DNA from: Bacteroidaceae bacterium
GTDB lineage: Bacteria; Bacteroidota; Bacteroidia; Bacteroidales; Bacteroidaceae
DNA: 39,317 nucleotides
Assembly (NCBI GenBank): GCA_017621515.1
Contig: JAGASY010000046.1
Coordinates: forward strand, 1 to 39,317
Direction of reading: 5' to 3'
The position numbers and the translations under genes were made by a program. The notes under the pieces were generated by a model, which did not search any database, was not told where the DNA came from, and saw nothing but the letters and a program-made list of their open reading frames with translations. How positions within the stretch are numbered: the stretch's first letter is position 1; every line of letters begins with the position of its first letter. This document shows, piece by piece, positions 17,715 through 25,318 of the stretch.

Positions 17715-19511
17715 TCAAATCTCTCTTGTCACATCTTCAAGCCACTCCCTATGTACGGAATCAAGATGCGGAGCAAGTTTCTCATACACCATCCTCTGAT
17801 AAGCATTGAACCAATCGACCTCCTCCGGCTGCATCATTTCCTTGACAATAGGGGAAGTGAATATCGGACAAAGAGTAAGATGTTCAAACTGATAGTAAGG
17901 ACCAAAAGTCAGTCCTTCGTTACCATCCTGTCCATAGCGACTGAAATCGGCAGGAACCACAAGCATGGTGTTCTCATGGCGCACACCATGACTGTCTGCA
18001 ATGTAGATACCCGGTTCATCCGTGATGGTCATTCCGGGCAGAAGCGGAGTAGGCATATAATTCATACGGAACTGATGAGGACCTTCGTGTACGTTCATGA
18101 AAGAACCGACACCATGTCCCGTACCGTGCAGATAGTTAATACCATACTGCCACATCGGCGCACGAGCAAGCGCATCCAGCTGAGTTCCGTATGTGCCGTG
18201 AGGAAAGACCGCACGACCAAGATTGATAAATCCGCGAAGCACAAGAGTATAGTCACGTCGCTCTTCTGCTGTCAGTTCGCCAAGCGGAACTGTACGAGTG
18301 ATGTCCGTAGTGCCATCCAAATATTGTCCTCCGGAATCTATCAGCAGCAAGCCGCGCGGTTCAACCGGAATATCTGTCTCCTCCGTAGGTTCATAGTGTA
18401 CAATTGCTCCATGCGCAGCATATCCCATGATACTCTCAAAACTGACACCCTTGAAAAGCGGTTGCTCGGCACGCAACTCATACAGTTTCCTTGACAAAGA
18501 CAGCTCTGTCTGTCCACCGTTGCGAACAGCCTCAACAGCCCACTTCATCCACTTCACCATAGCAATTCCATCCTTAATCATGGCACTGTGGTAGCCGCGA
18601 ATCTCAGTCTCGTTCTTCATGATTTTCATCATTGTAACAGGACATTCGGCTCTGAGTACATTCGGACACGAAGTATATACTGCATAGTTTGTCTTGTCCG
18701 GCTGCATCATCACTTTTAGAGGAGAAGCCTTCAAATCTTCAAACAAACATTCGTACGGTTTCACATCTACTCCCTCACGGACAAGATAGTCGGCTACCTC
18801 GGCAGGAACTTTTTCCTTATTTATATAGAGCACGGCACAGTCTTGAGAAATCAACAGATAGGAGACAAAAACAGGGTTGTATTCTATATCGGAACCTCTA
18901 AGATTCAGTGTCCATGCCACTTCATCAAGCATAGACACGAGTACAGCATCCGCCTCTTGCATTCGGCACACCTCACGGATGCGCCCTATCTTCTCATGAG
19001 CAGACTCTCCGGCATATTCCAGCGGCTGTATGAAGACTTCATCGGAAGGAACAGAAGGACGGTCTGTCCAGATTTCCGGATAAGGATCAATATCAGTCCT
19101 CAATTTGATTCCATATCTGCGAAGTTCGTTTTCCAATTCTTCAATCTGCACAACCGTATTCACAGTTCCATCTACAGCCACAACATCGCCCTCATGCAAT
19201 ACATCGCCAAGCCATTGTGACACACTCGGAGTTCCTTCTATTTTCTCTTTCATCAGAACAAAGTCGGTGTCTGCAATCTGTTGTGAAGCCTGAAGGAAAT
19301 ACCTTGAATCCGTCCACAAAGCCGCCCGGTCAACAGTGACGACAGCCGTACCGGCAGAACCTGTGAATCCGGAAATCCATTCTCTCGCCTTCCACCTGTC
19401 CGGCACATATTCGCCCGAATGAGGGTCTGTACTTGGAGTGATGAAAGCACACACTCCTTCCCGCTCCATAACCTGCCTTAAAGCGGCAAGTTTGATATTT
19501 GTCTGATTCAT
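17715..19511 (-). CDS. Aminopeptidase P family metallopeptidase (Xaa-Pro aminopeptidase)
   Basis: The 598-residue protein is a long M24 peptidase with two N-terminal creatinase-like domains and a C-terminal pita-bread catalytic domain. The metal ligands are visible: the two aspartates in DSGGQYLDGTTDITRT, the histidine in HGTGHGVG, and glutamates in TDEPGIYI and RHENTMLV. Such enzymes remove an N-terminal residue that precedes proline, in the cytoplasm. The length fits the eukaryotic-type, long aminopeptidase P common in Bacteroidetes. A TATATTTG -7 box lies at 19554-19547. The gamma-carbonic-anhydrase gene follows. Confidence 0.92.
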   Translation of the reverse strand: MNQTNIKLAALRQVMEREGVCAFITPSTDPHSGEYVPDRWKAREWISGFTGSAGTAVVTVDRAALWTDSRYFLQASQQIADTDFVLMKEKIEGTPSVSQWLGDVLHEGDVVAVDGTVNTVVQIEELENELRRYGIKLRTDIDPYPEIWTDRPSVPSDEVFIQPLEYAGESAHEKIGRIREVCRMQEADAVLVSMLDEVAWTLNLRGSDIEYNPVFVSYLLISQDCAVLYINKEKVPAEVADYLVREGVDVKPYECLFEDLKASPLKVMMQPDKTNYAVYTSCPNVLRAECPVTMMKIMKNETEIRGYHSAMIKDGIAMVKWMKWAVEAVRNGGQTELSLSRKLYELRAEQPLFKGVSFESIMGYAAHGAIVHYEPTEETDIPVEPRGLLLIDSGGQYLDGTTDITRTVPLGELTAEERRDYTLVLRGFINLGRAVFPHGTYGTQLDALARAPMWQYGINYLHGTGHGVGSFMNVHEGPHQFRMNYMPTPLLPGMTITDEPGIYIADSHGVRHENTMLVVPADFSRYGQDGNEGLTFGPYYQFEHLTLCPIFTSPIVKEMMQPEEVDWFNAYQRMVYEKLAPHLDSVHREWLEDVTREI

Positions 19512-19546
19512 ACTTATTACATTTTTAGTTCATTCCTTGACATGGA

Positions 19547-19554
19547 CAAATATA
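19547..19554 (-). promoter_or_regulatory. Candidate -7 box for the aminopeptidase P gene
   Basis: The minus strand reads TATATTTG, an exact TAnnTTTG match, 36 bases upstream of the ATG at 19511. A TTG about 23 bases further upstream is a weak -33 candidate. Confidence 0.5.
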
Positions 19555-19770
19555 CGCTTTTTGTTTCATACGTTGAGCAACGCATTTAACAAAACAAACT
19601 TTTAACCCTCCACAAAAGCTCTTTCATGGTGATAAGAAAACAACTTCCGTCACTTTCGATTGTTTTTCAATTGTGTGTAAATCGATTCCCCGGAAATTCT
19701 TTTTTACAACCACAAAACACATTCTCCTCTCATCTTTGGAAATCTGACACTTTGATTTTCGCCTTCGGAC

Positions 19771-20395
19771 AAAAATTAACATTTGAAACACTTATTTGCA
19801 TTTTAAGAAATTTCCCTGTTTTAGCTAACGCATTGTGAATCAGCAAGATGACTCTCTGCAAAAAGGTATCAGTTTTACCTTAAAAACTGGCATCTCTGTT
19901 CAAAACAGTAAACACCTGATTCTCTGTATGTTATCTTTTGAAACACTTGATTCATGTCAAATACGATTTCCCTTGCCCATTTTTGTACGGATTTTTTGGC
20001 AAATAGAGAAATTCACATCCATTAACAGAAAATTTTGTGTTCAGTGTCTTTTTCCCCGATTCCAAGAGTTTTTTCCGCGACTGTGCGCTGAAATTTTCTC
20101 CAATCTACTAAGCAGTTAAAATTGTAGCGCACAGGAAATAAAATTACAGTGCGCCGTGAAGAAAAAAACAGTGCGCTGAAAATTTGAAAACTTAGTACAT
20201 TTTTCTAAAAGCTCTTCGCCATAGATAAATAAATGTAAAAGAATTACTTCAAAACGAAACACTATTTCACATTTGAAAGTAGCTTTCAGAAATTTCAAAA
20301 ATAAGCCCATTTTTCAACGAAACTTCCTCTCCGCTCGAAAAAAGCCCGAAAATTCGCGTTTTTTTGCAAACAGAATGTTAAAATTTCAAAGTATC
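19771..20395 (+). repeat. Dispersed repeat copy 2 (subtype B)
   Basis: This copy is the inverse of copy 3 (about 28510-29139) over some 620 bases, with roughly four of five positions identical by eye. Landmarks shared in order are ATTAACATTTGAAAC, AGTTTTACCTTAAAAACTGG, TTGCCCATTTTTGTACGGAT, CATCCATTAACAGAAAATT and CCAAGAGTTTTTT. The core decamers follow (CTGTGCGCTG 20081, TAGCGCACAG 20125, CAGTGCGCCG 20147, CAGTGCGCTG 20169), then CTTAGTAC (20191), CTCTTCGCC (20212-20220) and GCCCATTTTTCAACGAAAC. CTACTAAG (20105-20112) and CTTAGTA (20191-20197) are inverted partners around the decamers. Confidence 0.8.
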
Positions 20396-20742
20396 AAAAA
20401 GTCAATAAAACAGAATATTTAATTTCAATTTGTCATAATATCATTTATTTCCGCAACAAGCACATCTTTGTCAGAAGCGTTCCAAAGGTTAAAAAACACC
20501 AGTCCTTTTACAAGAATATACCAATGATTTTTGCGGTCATTTTATGGATATATCCACCTATTTTCTTCATCGAGAACAAGCAAACAAAAGGTCATATACG
20601 CTCCGGTAACCATACAATAATAGCAAATAACCTCACAGAAATGACAAGAAGCCACTTCCGCAACTTCCAATTTGCAAAATCTTTGCTTCCTGATTTCTTC
20701 GACACACAGAAGTCATTTTTTTAGAAAAAAACGAATGCAGAA

Positions 20743-20773
20743 TTGTTAATGAGCAATGAAAGCCCTATATTTG
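20743..20773 (+). promoter_or_regulatory. Promoter of mdh
   Basis: TTG (20743-20745) and TATATTTG (20766-20773) are 20 bases apart, matching the Bacteroidetes consensus. The leader to the ATG at 20846 would be about 65 bases. Confidence 0.65.
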
Positions 20774-20845
20774 CATAATTCAATACGTCCACCGACGTCA
20801 TTGCAGATACAGAATTTATTGTTTAATCATAAAAAAAATAGAATT

Positions 20846-21838
20846 ATGGGATTCTTGACAAGCGACAAGCTCGTGATTGTTGGAGCAGCAGGTATGATTG
20901 GCTCTAACATGGTACAGACAGCCCTCATGATGGGTCTTACTTCAAACATCTGCCTCTACGACGTATTCTCTCCGGAAGGAGTTGCAGAAGAAATGCGTCA
21001 GAGCGGTTTCGGCGATGTAAACATCACAGCTACTACAGACGTGGCTGAAGCATTCAAGGATGCTAAGTATATAATCTCTTCAGGAGGTGCTCCACGTAAG
21101 GCTGGCATGACTCGCGAAGACCTTCTTAAGGGCAACTGCGAAATTGCAGAGCAGCTCGGAAAGAACATCAAGACTTACTGTCCTGACGTTAAGCATGTGG
21201 TTATCATCTTCAACCCGGCAGACCTCACAGGTCTTGTGACACTCCTTTATTCTGGTTTGAAACCATCACAGGTTACAACTCTTGCAGCTCTCGACTCTAC
21301 TCGTTTGCAGAGTGCACTGGCAAAGAAGTTCGGTGTAATGCAGAGCGAAGTTACAGGATGTGCTACTTACGGCGGTCACGGTGAGCAGATGGCTGTATTC
21401 GGAAGTGCTGTAAAGATTGCCGGCAAGCCTCTCAATGACCTCATCGGTACAGCTGAGTTCTCAGCAGAAGAGTGGGAACAGATGAAGGTTGACGTGACTA
21501 AGGGCGGTGCAAAAATCATCGAACTTCGCGGACGCAGCTCATTCCAGAGTCCTTCATACCTTTCTGTAGAAATGATTCGTTCAGCAATGGGCGGTGAGAA
21601 GTTCCGTTGGCCAGCAGGTACATACGTAAACACAGGCAAGTACAACCACATCATGATGGCTATGGACACAACTCTCGATGCTGACGGTTGCCACTACAAT
21701 GTTCCTGTAGGTACAGAGGATGAAGTAGCAAAACTCGATGCAAGTTATGCACACCTTTGCAAAATGCGTGACGAACTTGTTACACTCAACATTGTTCCGG
21801 AAATTGCAAAGTGGAGCGAAATCAACCCTAATCTCTAA
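20846..21838 (+). CDS. mdh: Malate dehydrogenase
   Basis: The 330-residue NAD-dependent enzyme interconverts malate and oxaloacetate, part of the reductive branch to fumarate and succinate in these anaerobes. The dinucleotide-binding GAAGMIGS (13-20), the substrate arginine region RKAGMTREDLL, an IIFNPADLTG segment and the histidine in YGGHGEQMAVF are all in lactate/malate dehydrogenase order. The open frame begins at 20756, but the ATG at 20846 matches the usual start (MGFLTSDKLVIVG), and the earlier ATG overlaps the promoter. It is followed by short hairpins and then a glycosyltransferase gene 121 bases on. Confidence 0.92.
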   Translation: MGFLTSDKLVIVGAAGMIGSNMVQTALMMGLTSNICLYDVFSPEGVAEEMRQSGFGDVNITATTDVAEAFKDAKYIISSGGAPRKAGMTREDLLKGNCEIAEQLGKNIKTYCPDVKHVVIIFNPADLTGLVTLLYSGLKPSQVTTLAALDSTRLQSALAKKFGVMQSEVTGCATYGGHGEQMAVFGSAVKIAGKPLNDLIGTAEFSAEEWEQMKVDVTKGGAKIIELRGRSSFQSPSYLSVEMIRSAMGGEKFRWPAGTYVNTGKYNHIMMAMDTTLDADGCHYNVPVGTEDEVAKLDASYAHLCKMRDELVTLNIVPEIAKWSEINPNL

Positions 21839-21869
21839 TTCAGGGGATTTCTGTTAAGACATAAAACAA

Positions 21870-21925
21870 GATATGTCAAATTAACATATCAAATCGGCAT
21901 AGGGGCGGACACACGTGTTCGCCCC
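21870..21925. repeat. Two short palindromes between mdh and the glycosyltransferase gene
   Basis: GATATGT (21870-21876) and ACATATC (21884-21890) form a 7-bp inverted repeat. A nearly perfect GC-rich palindrome follows: GGGGCGGACAC (21902-21912) pairs with GTGTTCGCCCC (21915-21925), with one mismatch. No T run follows, so it looks like a REP-type extragenic palindrome rather than a standard terminator. Confidence 0.6.
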
Positions 21926-21959
21926 ATGTTGTTACACATGGACACATTCATACCATAAT

Positions 21960-22988
21960 ATGCTCAAATTAGCTATTGTTATACTTAACTGGAACGGAAA
22001 AGAAATGATGCAGAAATACCTGCCATCCGTGATAGAATGTTCAAAGATGGAAGGTGTGGAGGTCATCGTGGCAGACAATGATTCCACGGATGGCTCCGTA
22101 AAAATGTTACATCAGAACTTTCCGGACATAAGAACTATTGTGCTCGACCGCAATTACGGTTTCGCTGACGGATATAACCGCGCACTGGAAAACGTGGAAG
22201 CGGAATATTATCTGCTTCTCAATTCGGATGTGGAAATAAGACAAAAGGAATGGGTCAAACCCATGATTGAATATATGGACAGACATCCTCAGACCGGTGC
22301 TTGCCAACCTAAACTATTGTCACTGAAACATCCCGACGAATTTGAATATGCAGGGGGAGCCGGCGGATTCATCGACAAATACGGTTATCCGTTTTGTCGG
22401 GGCAGAGTATTCCATGTAGTGGAAAAAGACAAAGGGCAATATGATGATACCGTCCCACTTTTATGGGCAACCGGCGCCGCACTTTTCGTAAGAGCTGAAG
22501 ACTACTGGTATGCAGGAGGTTTGGACGGACGCTTCTTCGCACACATGGAAGAGATAGACTTGTGCTGGCGCATACGCACATTGGACAAATCCATTGTCTG
22601 CATCCCTCAAAGTACAGCCTACCATCTTGGCGGAGCCACGCTTGGCAAAGAAAATCCACGGAAGATATTTCTCAATTTCAGGAACAACTTGCTCATGCTC
22701 TACAAGAACCTACCGGAAAAAGAACTGCACACTGTGATGCACACCAAATACTGGCTTGACATGCTTGCAGCATTCGTGTTCCTTATAAAAGGTGAAACCG
22801 GTAATTTCAAAGCAGTATGGCGCGCAAGAAAAGAATTTGAACAAATCAAGAAAAACTTTGCAGACGACAGAGCGCGAAATCTTTCACGTTGCAAAACAAA
22901 ACATATCCCCGAGAGAAAAAACTATTCAATTCTATGGCAATTTTATGTCAAAGGACACAAAACATTCAACGATTTGAATCCTGCTTGA
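21960..22988 (+). CDS. Glycosyltransferase family 2 (rhamnosyltransferase-like)
   Basis: The 342-residue protein is an inverting GT-A enzyme. The N-terminal LAIVILNWNGKEMM, VIVADNDSTDGS and LLNSDVEI give the nucleotide-binding core with the metal-binding NSDVE. The acceptor region WATGAALFVRAEDYW and HMEEIDLCWRI follow, as in WbbL-type rhamnosyltransferases. The C-terminal part lacks obvious membrane segments. The donor sugar is unknown. ATG 21960 was chosen over the frame opening at 21915 because the GT2 core begins directly after it. A 13-bp hairpin overlaps the stop codon and likely ends transcription. Confidence 0.82.
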   Translation: MLKLAIVILNWNGKEMMQKYLPSVIECSKMEGVEVIVADNDSTDGSVKMLHQNFPDIRTIVLDRNYGFADGYNRALENVEAEYYLLLNSDVEIRQKEWVKPMIEYMDRHPQTGACQPKLLSLKHPDEFEYAGGAGGFIDKYGYPFCRGRVFHVVEKDKGQYDDTVPLLWATGAALFVRAEDYWYAGGLDGRFFAHMEEIDLCWRIRTLDKSIVCIPQSTAYHLGGATLGKENPRKIFLNFRNNLLMLYKNLPEKELHTVMHTKYWLDMLAAFVFLIKGETGNFKAVWRARKEFEQIKKNFADDRARNLSRCKTKHIPERKNYSILWQFYVKGHKTFNDLNPA

Positions 22989-23027
22989 ACCTTATCTATC
23001 AGAATTGTGGATAAATAAGGTTCAAGC
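22983..23027. terminator. Hairpin terminator between convergent genes
   Basis: GCTTGAACCTTAT (22983-22995) pairs perfectly with 23015-23027 around a 19-base loop. The left arm includes the stop codon of the glycosyltransferase gene. It is 18 bases from the stop of the minus-strand hydrolase gene. T-rich bases follow on the plus side only weakly. Confidence 0.65.
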
Positions 23028-23044
23028 AACTTTTACATTCAAAC

Positions 23045-24124
23045 TTACAGATTCTCCTCGAAGAACTTTTCTATAGCCTCAAACGGAATGACATCCATCC
23101 GGTCATAAAGATCTGTATGGCTTGCACCGGGAATCACCATGAACACCTTGTTGTTCTCCTTGCCCGGTGTGACGGTCAGTTTCTTGTAAGCATCACTCCC
23201 GAAATAGAACGAATGCGCTTTTTCTCCATGCAATATCATCACTGCATTCTCTATCTCTCCGGCACGGCTCATCAACGGAAAGTTTATCCACGGAATACTT
23301 GATGTGGCATTACGTCCTCCATTTGAATTGAGCGACCGAGGATGATAACCTCGCTCAGTCTTATAATAGTCGTAGTAATCACGAAGGAACTTCGGCGCAT
23401 CTTCCGGCAGAACATCCGGTACACCGCCACCAAGTTTTGGTGTACCATTACGGTAGTCTTCAGTACGCTGTGCCGACAATTGTTCTCGAAGAGCGTTGCG
23501 TGCTTCCACATTATCGTCTGCATCAAAATATCCGTTGGCACTCACCCTACTCATATCGTACATGGTAGAAGCAAGTGTTGCCTTGATACGCGGATCGGAT
23601 GCCGCTGCATTGATTGCGATACCGCCCCAACCACAGATACCGATAATACCCACTTTCTCAGAATCCACATCCGGATTGGTGACAAGAAAGTCAACAGCCG
23701 CACAGAAATCCTCTGTATTAATATCGGGAGAAGTCATGTAGCGTGGCATACCTCCACTTTCCCCCGTAAACGAAGGGTCAAAAGCAATTGTCAGAAAACC
23801 TCTTTCCGCCATTTCCTGAGCATAAAGCCCAGCCGCCTGTTCTTTCACAGCTCCAAAAGGTCCGCAGACCGCAATTGCCGGAAGCTTCCCCTCCGTTCCT
23901 TTAGGCTTATACATGTCGGCAGCAAGAGTGATGCCATAACGATTCACGAATGTGACCTTACTGTGATCAACCTTGTCACTTTTCGGGAAAGTCTTGTCCC
24001 ATTCTTTTGTCAGTGTCAAATTTTCCATACTATTCTTGTTTTCTTTCTGATTAAAAGCATTCAAGTCGGCTGCAACCGTTGCCAAGCCTAACATACCTGC
24101 AACCAACAATTGTTTTACATTCAT
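23045..24124 (-). CDS. Alpha/beta hydrolase with a cysteine in the nucleophile elbow
   Basis: The 359-residue protein has a possible signal peptide (about 1-22) and a hydrolase fold: VCGPFGAVKEQ near residue 87, then GICGWGG (162-168) where the nucleophile elbow normally has G-x-S-x-G, and SHTDLYD near the C-terminus holding the likely histidine (about 336). A cysteine nucleophile (Cys164) recalls dienelactone hydrolases. An acid is likely in the region near LHGEKAHS. The substrate is unknown. An AraC regulator gene lies 86 bases upstream on the same strand and may control it. Confidence 0.8.
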   Translation of the reverse strand: MNVKQLLVAGMLGLATVAADLNAFNQKENKNSMENLTLTKEWDKTFPKSDKVDHSKVTFVNRYGITLAADMYKPKGTEGKLPAIAVCGPFGAVKEQAAGLYAQEMAERGFLTIAFDPSFTGESGGMPRYMTSPDINTEDFCAAVDFLVTNPDVDSEKVGIIGICGWGGIAINAAASDPRIKATLASTMYDMSRVSANGYFDADDNVEARNALREQLSAQRTEDYRNGTPKLGGGVPDVLPEDAPKFLRDYYDYYKTERGYHPRSLNSNGGRNATSSIPWINFPLMSRAGEIENAVMILHGEKAHSFYFGSDAYKKLTVTPGKENNKVFMVIPGASHTDLYDRMDVIPFEAIEKFFEENL

Positions 24125-24210
24125 ATTATATTCTGTTAATTATAAGATGTCCACTCACCGCTACGATTACAGTGAGATTCCGTAATAAATTCAAGAGATC
24201 CCGTACATTT

Positions 24211-25092
24211 TTAGTTCATCACGGCAGTTGGTGCCACACCGAACTCCTTTTTGAAAGCTGTCGAAAAATGAGAAGGATTGCGGAAACCAACCTCCGCATA
24301 CACATCCACCACCTTCTTTCTGCCGGTTTTCATAAGCTCGTATGCCTTTTCAAGCCTCTTCTTTATCAGCCATTTCTCTGGTGTAAGTTCACTTATCTTC
24401 TTGAAATCACGCTTGAAAGTGGCAAGACTGCGCCCTGTGTAGTGCGCGATTTCTTCAATAGTCAAATCACACATGAAGTTTTCCTCCATAAAGCCGAGTA
24501 TATCAATCTTCCACGGTTCATTAAAATCAAACATGGTAGGCACAAATCTTTCATCTATCGCCAGCAAAGCCATAAGCCCCTCCTGCAACTTCAACTCCAT
24601 GAAATTATCCTTCGGTTTCACATCCGGATTAAAATAGGGAGTCATCGAAGCAAAAAGACTGGCAAGCTCCACTGTGTTAGGCAGCTTTATCACCCCATTA
24701 TCCAGCTTCTTTGTCTTTGCCTGAACCTTATTCAGTGAAAGTTTACTGTACATTTCCCGGAGGAAACCGCGCGTAAACATAAGGAATATGCCGCAATAGC
24801 GTTCTCCATTATATGTTTTCTTATACATCGTTATGCGATAATCTCTCGGAATGAACACACATTCACCTTTATGAACATGAATCTTCTCCACTCCATTGTC
24901 CAACACCATCTCACCCGAATAAACATAATTGAGCGCATACTCACGGGAGCGATGTACGCAACCGCTCAAATCATCATAGAAGAAGCTGTAAAACACATTG
25001 TTATAGTTAAATATCAGCTTCATCGGACTGGAATTATCATTTTGTTCTGTTGTCATATTACCGATTGTATTTCTGACTGCAAAATTAGACAT
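24211..25092 (-). CDS. AraC family transcriptional regulator
   Basis: The 293-residue protein has an N-terminal ligand-binding or cupin-like part (about 20-170). A C-terminal AraC DNA-binding domain (about 195-293) with two helix-turn-helix units follows: TIEEIAHYTGRSLATFKRDF and, after a linker, VVDVYAEVGFRNPSHFSTAF. It would bind DNA as a dimer and respond to a small effector. It lies 86 bases upstream of the hydrolase gene on the same strand. ATG 25056 is an alternative start. No operator can be named. Confidence 0.85.
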   Translation of the reverse strand: MSNFAVRNTIGNMTTEQNDNSSPMKLIFNYNNVFYSFFYDDLSGCVHRSREYALNYVYSGEMVLDNGVEKIHVHKGECVFIPRDYRITMYKKTYNGERYCGIFLMFTRGFLREMYSKLSLNKVQAKTKKLDNGVIKLPNTVELASLFASMTPYFNPDVKPKDNFMELKLQEGLMALLAIDERFVPTMFDFNEPWKIDILGFMEENFMCDLTIEEIAHYTGRSLATFKRDFKKISELTPEKWLIKKRLEKAYELMKTGRKKVVDVYAEVGFRNPSHFSTAFKKEFGVAPTAVMN

Positions 25093-25207
25093 AAAAATCT
25101 ATCTGACAATTTCCAACAGGCTCAAATACAATTATCCAAAAGCTCAAAAGCAGTTCATTATTCAACAAGTTCACCTCAGACAAACAATCATTAAAGAATA
25201 ATCAGAA

Positions 25208-25287
25208 GCTGTAAAGAATAACTGCTTGTAATTACAGCCAAGTTCTTTCTGAATCTTCCTGTAACTACAAGCAGTTATTTTTACAGC
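25208..25287. terminator. Long hairpin after the lyase gene
   Basis: The arm at 25208-25237 (starts GCTGTAAAGAATAACTGC) pairs with 25259-25287 over about 29 bases, with one bulge and one mismatch, around a 21-base loop. On the minus strand it lies 32 bases after the lyase stop, and it is 116 bases upstream of the AraC start. It lacks a long T run beyond the stem, so it may be a terminator or a longer structured 3' end. Confidence 0.6.
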
Positions 25288-25318
25288 CTCTTAGAATATT
25301 CTCACAGCTTGCCAATAA

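Larger units (their letters stand above)
19512..20845. other. Long gene-free gap containing repeat copy 2 and the mdh promoter
   Basis: This 1.3-kb divergent gap contains the aminopeptidase -7 box (19547-19554), AT-rich sequence with no recognised content (about 19560-19770), repeat copy 2 (19771-20395), then another unassigned AT-rich stretch (20400-20720) and the mdh promoter (20743-20773). Short open frames in it look random. Confidence 0.6.

Noticed and set aside
17628..18494. 288-codon plus-strand frame opposite the aminopeptidase gene
   Set aside because: Antisense to M24 catalytic motifs. No domain or promoter supports it.
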